Assembly (NCBI GenBank): GCA_945876755.1
Contig: CAMCPM010000004.1
Span: 74,960-138,959, forward strand
Direction of reading: 5' to 3'
DNA from: an uncultured Clostridia bacterium
GTDB lineage: Bacteria; Bacillota; Clostridia; Oscillospirales; Ruminococcaceae
DNA length: 64,000 nt
The translations under genes and the position numbers were made by a program. The notes below the pieces were generated by a model. That model searched no databases. It was not told the DNA's origin and saw only the letters and a list, made by a program, of their open reading frames with translations. Positions 47,066 through 54,345 of this stretch are shown here, one piece after another; the first letter of the stretch is position 1; each line of letters starts with the position of its first letter.

Positions 47066-47989
47066 ATGAAAAAAAGATTATCTTTTGTGATTTTGTTTGC
47101 GGTAATGCTGTTTTCGTCCTGCACCGCAGATAATACCGAAAAGGAAACGCTTTATACATTTACTGATTCTCTTAACAGAACGGTAGAGGTAAAAAGCTTT
47201 GACAAAACAGCTGTTGCTTCGGGAAGTCTGGCTGAAATATGGCAGCTTGCAGGAGGAGAACTTTACGGCGTGACAAGCAACGCTTTAGAAGGACATTCCC
47301 TTGATTTGTCCGATGATGTGAATATTTACGGGGACGTAAAAAATCCGTCTGTGGAAAATATGATATCCGGCAGCGTTGACTTTGTTATTCTGTCGGGTTC
47401 TATTGCAAATCAGGTCAAGCTTGCGGATACATTTGATTCTTCCGGAATGACAGCAGCGTACTTTGATGTTGAGAATTTTGAGGACTATCTTTCAGCGCTG
47501 AAGATCTGTACGGATATAACAGACCGCAGCGATCTTTATGCGCAGTACGGTGAAGCTGTCCGTGAAAGAGTTGATGCGGCAATAAAGCGTTCTCAGGGTC
47601 GCAATGCCCCTAAGATCCTGCTGCTGAGAGCCTATTCTACGGGAATAAAAGCCAAGGGCAGCGATAATATGACGGGTCAGATGCTTTCCGATTTAGGCTG
47701 CACAAATATTGCGGACAGCGAATCGTCATTGCTTGAAGAACTGAGTCTTGAAGCCATTGTACGAGCCGACCCTGATTTTGTTTTTATAACCACAATGGGC
47801 GACGATGAAGAAGCTGCTGCTGCGCAGTATGAGGAAATACTCGGGTCTAATCAGGCATGGCAGGAGATAACAGCCGTAAAAAACGGAAAAGTATATTTTC
47901 TGCCGAAGAATATGTTCCATTACAAGCCTAACGACCGTTGGGGCGAGGCTTATGAATATCTTGAGGAAATACTTTATGGAGAAAAGTAG
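47066..47989 (+). CDS. FecCD-type ABC importer: binding lipoprotein
   Basis: 307 residues, lipobox Cys19 (FSSCTAD), and a helical-backbone (BtuF/FepB-type) binding domain from ~30. The family binds ferric chelates, haem or corrinoids. There is no residue pattern that decides the ligand. GGAAGGA precedes the ATG. Followed by an overlapping permease and ATPase. The preceding terminator separates it from metQ; a promoter of its own is not obvious in the short gap, so some read-through is possible. Confidence 0.88.
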   Translation: MKKRLSFVILFAVMLFSSCTADNTEKETLYTFTDSLNRTVEVKSFDKTAVASGSLAEIWQLAGGELYGVTSNALEGHSLDLSDDVNIYGDVKNPSVENMISGSVDFVILSGSIANQVKLADTFDSSGMTAAYFDVENFEDYLSALKICTDITDRSDLYAQYGEAVRERVDAAIKRSQGRNAPKILLLRAYSTGIKAKGSDNMTGQMLSDLGCTNIADSESSLLEELSLEAIVRADPDFVFITTMGDDEEAAAAQYEEILGSNQAWQEITAVKNGKVYFLPKNMFHYKPNDRWGEAYEYLEEILYGEK

Positions 47990-48977
47990 ACCGCTGATCG
48001 TTAAAGTGCTTGTTTGTTCCGGAATATTGCTCGTCTCTGTACTTTTGGGAATATGTGCAGGCTCGGCGTGGATATCGCCGCAAAAGCTTCTGGCAGACGT
48101 CCTTGCTGACGGACTTTCTCCCGATGAACGTATCGTGCTATATATCAGGCTTCCGAGAGTGCTGGCGGCAATTCTTGCAGGCTCGGCGCTTGCGGTATCG
48201 GGAGCGATTATTCAGTCTGTTCTTGGTAATCCCCTTGCTGCGCCAAATATAATCGGCGTAAATTCGGGAGCAGGTCTTTTTACCGTACTCTGCACAGCTT
48301 TTTTTCCGTCGGCAGTAAGGCTCATACCTGCCGCAGCTTTTTGGGGAGCGCTTGCGGCAGTGCTGTCAGTTTACGGCATTGCACGAAAGACAGGAGCGTC
48401 CCGAATGACTATTGTCCTTACGGGAGTAGGCATATCAAGCCTGCTCAATGCCGCTATCGACACGATAACTACTCTTTATCCCGACGTTCTTGCCGGTATT
48501 TCTTCGTTCAAGACCGGAGGTGTTTCGGGAGTGAATATAAGCTCACTTTTCCCTGCATGGATATTTATAATCGCAGGCATAACGGCAGCATTTATGCTCA
48601 GCCACGACCTTGATGTTCTTGCGCTTGGAGAAAATACAGCGGGAAGTCTTGGAATGAACGTTGGAGCGATACGTTTCGCTTGCCTTGCTGCTGCTGCGGT
48701 TCTTGCAGGGGCGGCAGTAAGCTTTTCGGGACTGATAGGATTTGTAGGACTTGTAGTTCCTCATATTTCACGTAAGATCGCAGGCAGCAGCGAAAATACT
48801 GCCGTTTTGCCTTTATGTGCCATTATCGGAGGAGCCTTTCTGACAATATGCGATATCCTGGCGAGAACGCTTTTTTCGCCCTACGAAATGCCTTTGGGTA
48901 TAGTTGTATCATATATCGGAGTACCTTTCTTTCTGTGGCTTCTGATACGCAAAAAGGAGGCAAGACACAATGCTTGA
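47976..48977 (+). CDS. FecCD-type ABC importer: permease
   Basis: 333 residues with nine to ten TM helices, FecCD/BtuC family: RLPRVLAAILAGSALAVSGAIIQ, NPLAAPNIIGVNSGAG and the GLIGFVGLVVPHISR coupling helix (each in part). ATG at 47976 with GAGGA upstream, overlapping the stop of the binding-protein gene. Transports an iron chelate, haem or corrinoid. Confidence 0.92.
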   Translation: MEKSRPLIVKVLVCSGILLVSVLLGICAGSAWISPQKLLADVLADGLSPDERIVLYIRLPRVLAAILAGSALAVSGAIIQSVLGNPLAAPNIIGVNSGAGLFTVLCTAFFPSAVRLIPAAAFWGALAAVLSVYGIARKTGASRMTIVLTGVGISSLLNAAIDTITTLYPDVLAGISSFKTGGVSGVNISSLFPAWIFIIAGITAAFMLSHDLDVLALGENTAGSLGMNVGAIRFACLAAAAVLAGAAVSFSGLIGFVGLVVPHISRKIAGSSENTAVLPLCAIIGGAFLTICDILARTLFSPYEMPLGIVVSYIGVPFFLWLLIRKKEARHNA

Positions 48978-49728
48978 ACTTAAAAATGTCAGCGGCGGTT
49001 ACGGAAAGCGTACGGTAATTTCAGATTTAAGTGCAATATTTCCGAAAGGAGAGCTGACTTCTGTTATCGGTCCGAACGGTTGCGGAAAAAGCACCCTGCT
49101 GATGCTCTGCGCAGGACTTATTTCTTGTACTTCGGGAGCTGTTCTTGTTGGCGGAAAGGATATTCTCGCCATACCTCGGAATGATGCTGCAAAGCAGATT
49201 TCATATCTGGAACAGATGAAAAATCCCGGAAGCATATCGGTCAGAACGCTGGTATCCCACGGAAGATTTCCGTATCTCGGTTATCCGAGAAGGTATACAG
49301 ATTTGGATAGGGCAAAAGTTGAAGAAGCTATGTCAATGGCAGGCGTTGCGGATATTTCAGACAGAATGATGAACGAGCTTTCGGGCGGTCAGCAACAGAG
49401 AGTGCGCATAGCTATGGTCCTTGCACAGGATACGGATGTTATTCTTCTTGACGAGCCGCTGACATATCTCGATGTGAGATATAAGCTTGAAGTGATGGAG
49501 CTTATCGCAAAGCTTCGTTCTCTTGGGAAAACTGTTGTTGCTGTAATGCACGATCTTGAACTTGCCTTTGCATATTCCGATAAAATTGCCGTTATGGAAA
49601 ACGGCAGACTTACCGCATTTGATTCTCCCGAAAATATTGCTTTGGGAGATACGCTAAAATCTGCTTTTGGAGTCAATGCGGAATACTGTGAATATGCAGG
49701 AAGATATTTTTTTAAACGTGCAGAATAA
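48970..49728 (+). CDS. FecCD-type ABC importer: ATPase
   Basis: 252 residues with Walker A GPNGCGKST, signature LSGGQQQRVRIA, Walker B VILLDEPLTYLD and MHDLE. It belongs to the FepC/FhuC/BtuD group. AAGGAGG precedes the ATG, and the start overlaps the permease stop by 8 nt. Siroheme and Fe-S enzymes of the next operon need much iron, so iron uptake would fit, but this is only context. Confidence 0.93.
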   Translation: MLELKNVSGGYGKRTVISDLSAIFPKGELTSVIGPNGCGKSTLLMLCAGLISCTSGAVLVGGKDILAIPRNDAAKQISYLEQMKNPGSISVRTLVSHGRFPYLGYPRRYTDLDRAKVEEAMSMAGVADISDRMMNELSGGQQQRVRIAMVLAQDTDVILLDEPLTYLDVRYKLEVMELIAKLRSLGKTVVAVMHDLELAFAYSDKIAVMENGRLTAFDSPENIALGDTLKSAFGVNAEYCEYAGRYFFKRAE

Positions 49729-49804
49729 TTTTGTGTATAATATGAAATATTATTTCCTAATTATATTTATTATGTATAATTTTGCTGAAATCTTAATAAA
49801 CCTA

Positions 49805-49833
49805 TTGACATGGTAGGAATATCGTGTTGCAAT
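49805..49833 (+). promoter_or_regulatory. Probable sigma-A promoter of the sulfate assimilation operon
   Basis: TTGACA, 17 nt, TGCAAT (4 of 6 to the -10 consensus), about 44 nt before the leader-peptide ATG. Confidence 0.6.
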
Positions 49834-49835
49834 AA

Positions 49836-49856
49836 TACCAACCTACCGAGTGGGTA
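49836..49856 (+). promoter_or_regulatory. Possible Rrf2-type operator
   Basis: TACCAACCTACC, GAG, TGGGTA: partial dyad TACC-N5-GGTA, with a related GGTAGGAAT just upstream at 49812. Placed on the expected transcription start. The Rrf2 regulator at the end of this operon is the natural candidate to bind it. The comparison with known CymR/IscR boxes is from memory and loose. Confidence 0.35.
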
Positions 49857-49876
49857 AATAGTTTGGAGTTGGTAAA

Positions 49877-49933
49877 ATGATAAAATTTGAAAAACTGGTG
49901 AGAGCCAACTTCCGTTTCGGACGATGTTGTTAA
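49877..49933 (+). CDS. 18-residue leader peptide ending Cys-Cys before the sulfate operon
   Basis: Tiny ORF: MIKF, core EKLVRANFRFGR, then Cys-Cys and TAA. GGAG precedes the ATG at normal distance. Its core differs from the peptide at 45933-45998 by one residue (Phe for Tyr). Tandem Cys codons (TGT TGT) at the end are what is expected of a leader whose ribosome pauses when charged tRNA-Cys is short. It is exactly 49 nt upstream of the next gene's ATG, the same as in the other copy. No classical terminator hairpin lies between, so control may act on translation or on mRNA structure. Confidence 0.75.
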   Translation: MIKFEKLVRANFRFGRCC

Positions 49934-49982
49934 TCTCTTCTCATGAAAAATCAAAATTAATATTATGAAAGAGGTTATTGAT

Positions 49983-50405
49983 ATGAAAAAGAATTTTAAA
50001 TCGTACATATATAAAACTGTTCTGGCAGCGTCTGTTCTTGCTATCGGCATTTCCGGTCTGACAGGCTGCGCTTCAAATGAGCAAAAAGACAGTGCCGAAG
50101 CGGTGACCCTCACGAATGTTTCCTATTACCCTAAAGGAATGGGCGGCGCAATAATTACCGTACGGGCAGGCAGCAAGGAGAAGGCTTTTAGGCTGATAAA
50201 CAACCTTAAATATGCTTCTATAGCCACCAATATAGGCGATATAAGGACTCTTGTCATTCACCCTGCCAGCACGATATATACCCACAGCACCGAGCAGCAG
50301 AAGGCAAGTGCAGGCGTTTACGATGACACAATAAGAATAAGCGTAGGCATTGAAGATATTGACGATTTGATCGGGGATTTCAAACAGGCAATCGAAAAAA
50401 TTTAA
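49983..50405 (+). pseudogene. Sulfate-binding lipoprotein N-terminus fused to MetY C-terminus
   Basis: 140-residue frame made from two unrelated pieces. Residues 1-~48 are a lipoprotein signal (Cys29 in LTGCAS) followed by VTLTNVSY, the usual start of sulfate/thiosulfate-binding proteins. From residue ~48 it is YPKGMGGAII, LINNLKYASIATNIGDIRTL, HPASTIY and the final VGIEDIDDLIGDFKQAI, the C-terminal ~90 residues of O-acetylhomoserine sulfhydrylase (MetY), without the PLP lysine. An in-frame deletion seems to have removed the rest of sbp, presumably the sulfate permease and ATPase genes, and the front of metY. Start codon and ribosome binding site are intact, so a short exported chimera may still be made. 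An assembly collapse is the other possibility. Confidence 0.8.
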
Positions 50406-50419
50406 TGGAGGACAATAAT

Positions 50420-51280
50420 ATGGCTGTTGATTACGCTACACTGAAAAAAGGCGGTTTTATGCGCCAGAAGCAGAAAAATAATTTTTCTCTCAGGCTTCGC
50501 GTTGTGGGAGGAAATCTCACGGCAGTCCAGCTTGCAAAGATTGCTGAGGTCGCAGAAAAGTTCGGTGACGGTCACGTTCATCTTACGTCCAGACAGAGCG
50601 TGGAGATCCCCTTTATCAAGCTTGACGACATCGACGAGGTAAAGGCTGCTCTGGCTGAGGGCGGCGTTGAGCCGGGCGTGTGCGGTCCGAGGGTAAGAAC
50701 CGTTACCGCCTGTCAGGGCGAGGCAATATGTCCCAGCGGATGTATTGATACATACGCTCTTGCAAAGGAGCTGGACGAAAGATATTTCGCAAGGGAGCTT
50801 CCACACAAGTTCAAGTTCGGTATTACGGGTTGTCAGAACAACTGCCTTAAAGCCGAGGAAAACGACCTTGGCATCAAAGGCGGCATAAAGGTAAAATGGC
50901 GTGAGAGCGACTGCATTAACTGCGGAGTATGCGAAAAGGCGTGCCGAACAAATGCTATTGAAATAAAGGACGGAAAAATAATCGTTGACGAGAGCAAATG
51001 CAACTTCTGCGGAAGATGCTACAAGGCTTGTCCTACCGAGGCGTGGGATACTGTTCACGGCTATATAGTTTCCTTCGGCGGACTTTTCGGCAACAGTATA
51101 AGCAAGGGAGAAGCGCTTATTCCTTTTATCGAGGATAAGGAAAAGCTTATGGCAGTATGCGACGCGGCAATTGAATTTTTTGCCGAGAACGCAAATCCCG
51201 GCGAGCGCTTCAAGTTCACTCTTGACCGCGTAGGCAAGGACAAATTTACGAAAAAAATTCTGGAGGTATACAATGGCTGA
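50420..51280 (+). CDS. Siroheme sulfite reductase with two [4Fe-4S] ferredoxin clusters
   Basis: 286 residues, cytoplasmic. N-terminal ferredoxin-like half of NiR/SiR enzymes (HLTSRQSVEIPFI), the siroheme/[4Fe-4S] ligands C-x5-C (Cys98, Cys104) and C-x3-C (Cys138, Cys142), then two bacterial ferredoxin motifs CINCGVCEKAC and CNFCGRCYKAC (Cys165-175, Cys194-204). The layout is that of AsrC/Fsr-like small sulfite reductases. It should reduce sulfite to sulfide with six electrons. GGAGG precedes ATG 50420; an ATG at 50405 in the same frame lies inside that site. Its stop overlaps the next gene. Nitrite reduction is an alternative, but all neighbours are sulfur genes. Confidence 0.88.
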   Translation: MAVDYATLKKGGFMRQKQKNNFSLRLRVVGGNLTAVQLAKIAEVAEKFGDGHVHLTSRQSVEIPFIKLDDIDEVKAALAEGGVEPGVCGPRVRTVTACQGEAICPSGCIDTYALAKELDERYFARELPHKFKFGITGCQNNCLKAEENDLGIKGGIKVKWRESDCINCGVCEKACRTNAIEIKDGKIIVDESKCNFCGRCYKACPTEAWDTVHGYIVSFGGLFGNSISKGEALIPFIEDKEKLMAVCDAAIEFFAENANPGERFKFTLDRVGKDKFTKKILEVYNG

Positions 51281-51524
51281 TTTTGATTTCAACATCGACG
51301 ATAATGTGGATATAACCGATGTGGTCTGCCCTACAACATTTGTCAAGGCAAAGGTCGCTCTTGAGGAGCTTGACGACGGACAGATACTTGCGGTAAAAAT
51401 GAACGACGGCGAGCCTGTGCAGAACGTTCCCAGAAGCATTAAGGAAGAGGGACATCAGATACTGAAACTCATCAATAACGAGGACGGCACATACACCCTG
51501 ATCGTAAAGAAAGTTGGCGATTAA
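51273..51524 (+). CDS. TusA-like sulfur carrier
   Basis: 83 residues with the TusA/SirA signature CP (Cys19-Pro20) followed by TTFVKAKVALEEL. Such proteins carry a persulfide on the Cys and pass it to acceptors. Starts 8 nt inside the sulfite reductase gene; followed directly by a thioredoxin-like gene. It may ferry sulfide-level sulfur between the reductase and the ThiS-like carrier, which is inferred only from position. Confidence 0.85.
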   Translation: MADFDFNIDDNVDITDVVCPTTFVKAKVALEELDDGQILAVKMNDGEPVQNVPRSIKEEGHQILKLINNEDGTYTLIVKKVGD

Positions 51525-51845
51525 ATGGCAGTCAGAGTAAACAGCGAAAACTTTGAAGCGGAGGTGCTTAGCGCCGATAAACCAGTCATTGCGGATTTTT
51601 ATTTGGACAGCTGCGTACCCTGTAAAAGGCTTTCACCCGTGCTTGCGGAAATCGAAGATGAGTACGGCGATAAGATCAAGCTTGTAAAAATAAATGTCAA
51701 TTTTGATACAGAGCTTGCGGAAAAATATGAGGTACAAACTGTTCCGACAATGGTATTCTTCAAAAACGGCACAGAAGCTTCACGTCAAAGCGGAGTATTG
51801 AAAAAAGCCGATATTGTATCGGAAATAGATAAACTAAAGGAGTAA
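51525..51845 (+). CDS. Thioredoxin-like protein
   Basis: 106 residues with a thioredoxin fold, active site CVPC (Cys30, Cys33) in place of WCGPC, and cis-proline in TVPTMVFF. Starts right after the TusA stop with no clear ribosome binding site, so translation is probably coupled. With the TrxB-like reductase of the same operon it could supply electrons to APS reductase or resolve persulfides on TusA. Confidence 0.88.
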   Translation: MAVRVNSENFEAEVLSADKPVIADFYLDSCVPCKRLSPVLAEIEDEYGDKIKLVKINVNFDTELAEKYEVQTVPTMVFFKNGTEASRQSGVLKKADIVSEIDKLKE

Positions 51846-51850
51846 ATTTT

Positions 51851-52057
51851 ATGACTATCACAGTTGCAGGGGTTAAAAAGGAATATGCAGACGGCACTAC
51901 CATTTCAAAGCTTATTGAGCAGGAGAATGTTGAAACTCCCCAGTATGTTACGGTAACTATCAACGATGATTTTGTTGAAAGCGGCGCATTTGAAACGACA
52001 GTTATCAAGGACGGAGACAGCGTTGAATTTCTGTACTTCATGGGAGGCGGTCAGTAA
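51851..52057 (+). CDS. ThiS/MoaD-like sulfur carrier protein ending GGGQ (HcyS-like)
   Basis: 68 residues, beta-grasp fold. The C-terminus reads FLYFMGGGQ: the Gly-Gly needed for thiocarboxylate formation is masked by one extra residue, Gln68. In the Wolinella homocysteine pathway (HcyS/HcyF/HcyD) a JAMM peptidase removes the residue after Gly-Gly; here a JAMM gene lies two genes downstream and the activating enzyme directly downstream (TAATG overlap). AAAGGAG precedes the ATG. Thiamine synthesis is less likely because no thi genes are present. Confidence 0.88.
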   Translation: MTITVAGVKKEYADGTTISKLIEQENVETPQYVTVTINDDFVESGAFETTVIKDGDSVEFLYFMGGGQ

Positions 52058-52884
52058 TGGCATTCACAAACGAACAGCTTGAACGGTATTCCCGTCACAT
52101 TATTCTCAAAGAGGTAGGCGCAAAGGGGCAGAAGAAGCTTCTTAACGCAAAGGTGCTGATAATCGGCGCAGGCGGCTTGGGCGCTCCTGCGGCAATGTAT
52201 CTTGCGGCGGCAGGCGTGGGAACGATAGGCATTGCCGATGCTGACGAGGTTGACCTTTCAAACCTCCAGCGGCAGATAATCCATTCCACCGCCGATATCG
52301 GCAAGGCAAAGGTGCAGTCCGCAAAGGAAACAATGGAGGCTATAAACCCCGATGTTACGGTAAAGACCTACCGCACATTCGTTACAAGTGAAAACATCAT
52401 GGAGCTGATTGCGGACTACGATTTTGTTATCGACGGCACGGATAATTTCCCTGCGAAATTTCTTATCAACGACGCCTGCGTAATGGCGAAGAAGCCATTT
52501 TCCCATGCAGGAATAATCCGCTTCAAGGGTCAGCTTATGACCTATGTTCCGGGACAGGGACCCTGCTACCGCTGCGTATTCAAAAATCCTCCCCCGAAGG
52601 ACGCCGTTCCTACTTGTAAGCAGGCAGGCGTTATCGGTGCAATGGGCGGCGTAATAGGCAGCCTGCAGGCAATGGAAGCGGTAAAATACATCATCGGTCA
52701 GGGCGAACTCCTTACCGGTTATCTGCTTACATATGATGCTCTCACAATGGAGTTCCGGAAGGTAAAGCTTCCGACGGACACGTCAAAGTGCGCTGTCTGC
52801 GGAGAGAACCCCACCATTACCGAGCTTATCGACTACGAGCAGCATGAGTGCGACGGCGTTCATCTTATACAAAACACCAATTAA
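52057..52884 (+). CDS. ThiF/MoeB-type adenylyltransferase (HcyF-like)
   Basis: 275 residues. Nucleotide-binding GAGGLGAPA, catalytic region DADEVDLSNLQRQIIH, zinc pairs CYRC and CAVC, and Cys in VPTCKQAGVIG. It would adenylate the C-terminal Gly of the ThiS-like carrier encoded just before and allow thiocarboxylate formation. Its last codons form part of the left arm of a long hairpin. HesA/MoeB/ThiF assignments are interchangeable by sequence; the genomic setting supports a homocysteine/cysteine role. Confidence 0.9.
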   Translation: MAFTNEQLERYSRHIILKEVGAKGQKKLLNAKVLIIGAGGLGAPAAMYLAAAGVGTIGIADADEVDLSNLQRQIIHSTADIGKAKVQSAKETMEAINPDVTVKTYRTFVTSENIMELIADYDFVIDGTDNFPAKFLINDACVMAKKPFSHAGIIRFKGQLMTYVPGQGPCYRCVFKNPPPKDAVPTCKQAGVIGAMGGVIGSLQAMEAVKYIIGQGELLTGYLLTYDALTMEFRKVKLPTDTSKCAVCGENPTITELIDYEQHECDGVHLIQNTN

Positions 52885-52963
52885 AAAATGTACAAAAAAT
52901 CGAGCATAATCTTGCGTATATGGATTATGTGAAGATTTTTTGTCTACAGTTTTATTGGTGTTT
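52872..52963 (+). repeat. Long nested inverted repeat between hcyF- and hcyD-like genes
   Basis: About 40-nt arms in three blocks: AAACACCAAT/ATTGGTGTTT outside, ACAAAAAATC/GATTTTTTGT in the middle, CATAATC/GATTATG inside, with an 11-nt loop TTGCGTATATG. The left arm includes the last codons and stop of the upstream gene. No T tract follows, so it is not a normal terminator. It could stabilise or process the mRNA or regulate the JAMM gene 31 nt downstream. Confidence 0.65.
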
Positions 52964-52993
52964 AGTATTACTAATGAGGACTGATTTTAAACT

Positions 52994-53410
52994 ATGATAA
53001 CTCTGAAAAAATCGGATTTTGATAAGATCCTGAAGCACGCCGAAAGCGTTCTTCCCGAGGAAGCCTGCGGACTTATTGCAGGCGAGATAACCGACAGCGG
53101 AAAGGCGATAAAAAAGGTCTATATCCTTACCAATACCGACCACTCAAACGAGCATTTTACTCTTGACCCCAAGGAGCAGCTTGCGGCAATAAAGGATATG
53201 CGCGCAAACGGACTTACGCCTCTGGGCAACTGGCACTCACACCCCGAGTCCCCCTCCAGACCTTCCGAGGAGGATAAACGCCTTGCTTTCGACAGCAAGG
53301 CAAGCTACCTCATTCTTTCGCTTATGAACAGGGAGAATCCTGTGCTTAATTCATTTAAGATAAGCGGCGATACCGCAGAGAACGAGGGCTTGACCATAGA
53401 ACAGGATTGA
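52994..53410 (+). CDS. JAMM/Mec-type metalloprotease (HcyD-like)
   Basis: 138 residues, a single JAB1/MPN domain with all zinc/active-site residues: Glu23 (EEACGLI), His81 and His83 in NWHSHPES and Asp94 ten residues later. Family members trim or release ThiS-like carriers. Here it should remove Gln68 from the GGGQ carrier or release the amino acid after sulfur transfer, as Mec+ does with CysO. An A/G-rich ATGAGGA lies before the ATG. Its stop overlaps the next gene's ATG. Confidence 0.9.
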   Translation: MITLKKSDFDKILKHAESVLPEEACGLIAGEITDSGKAIKKVYILTNTDHSNEHFTLDPKEQLAAIKDMRANGLTPLGNWHSHPESPSRPSEEDKRLAFDSKASYLILSLMNRENPVLNSFKISGDTAENEGLTIEQD

Positions 53411-54345
53411 TGAAAATGTATGATACCATAATAGTCGGCAGCGGTGCGGCAGGACTCTCCGCTGCGGTTTACGCAAAGCGCGCAGCGCTGGATTTTGTCG
53501 TAATTGAGAAAGATTATCTCGGCACGGGTCAGATAGCCGAAAGCGAACGTGTGGATAATTATCTCGGCTTGTACGGCGAAAGCGGCTTTGATTTAGGCGA
53601 GAAATTCAGAGCCCACGCCGAGACCCTTGGTACGAAGTTTATCGAGGGCGAGGTCACAAAGATAATACACGAAAACGGAGGATATAAAATTTCTCTTTCC
53701 GACGGAAATTCATTTGATTCAAAGACTGTCGTGTATGCGGCAGGAGCATCTCACCGCAAGCTTGACATAAAAGGCGAGGCTGAATTTTCGGGCAGGGGAG
53801 TATCATACTGTGCGGTCTGCGACGGAGCCTTTTACAAGGATAAGGACGTTGCCGTTATCGGCGGCGGAGATACCGCCTTGGGCGACGCTCTTTATCTCTC
53901 AAAGCTTGCCCGTAAGGTGTATCTTGTTCATCGCAGGGATACGTTCCGTGCGAACAAGGCACTTCAGGAGCAGGTTTTGAGCAGAGATAATATCGAAACG
54001 GTACTGAACGCCGTTCCCGTGGAAATTACGGGAGAAAAGCTTGTGAACGGGCTTAGAATAAATCAAAGCGGAACAGATACAATTCTGCCCGTAAACGGAG
54101 TATTTGCAGCAATAGGTACTGTTCCCAACAGCGGCGTTTTAAATGGCATTGCCGATATGGACAGCAGCGGCTACATCATCGCAGGCGAGGACTGCGTTAC
54201 GTCCGCAAAAGGAATTTTTGCCGCAGGAGATGTCCGCACAAAGGCGCTCAGACAGGTGATAACCGCAGCTGCGGACGGAGCAAACAGCATTTTATCGGTT
54301 GAAAAATATCTTAGCGAAAACGGAGGTCAGATCCGTGAAAATTGA
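53410..54345 (+). CDS. Thioredoxin reductase-like FAD/NAD(P)H oxidoreductase
   Basis: 311 residues. FAD motif IIVGSGAAGLSAAVYA, redox pair CAVC (Cys134, Cys137), NAD(P) motif VIGGGDTALGDAL and a C-terminal AAGDVRTKALRQVITAAADGA (in part). It is of thioredoxin reductase size. ATG 53410 shares its A with the preceding stop codon; ATG 53416 is possible. Most likely reduces the operon's thioredoxin-like protein. Confidence 0.9.
   Translation: MKMYDTIIVGSGAAGLSAAVYAKRAALDFVVIEKDYLGTGQIAESERVDNYLGLYGESGFDLGEKFRAHAETLGTKFIEGEVTKIIHENGGYKISLSDGNSFDSKTVVYAAGASHRKLDIKGEAEFSGRGVSYCAVCDGAFYKDKDVAVIGGGDTALGDALYLSKLARKVYLVHRRDTFRANKALQEQVLSRDNIETVLNAVPVEITGEKLVNGLRINQSGTDTILPVNGVFAAIGTVPNSGVLNGIADMDSSGYIIAGEDCVTSAKGIFAAGDVRTKALRQVITAAADGANSILSVEKYLSENGGQIREN

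Noticed and set aside
51851..52057. ThiS of thiamine synthesis
   Set aside because: No thiG, thiH or thiC nearby, the C-terminus is masked by Gln, and a JAMM peptidase is in the operon, which fits the homocysteine-type carriers better.
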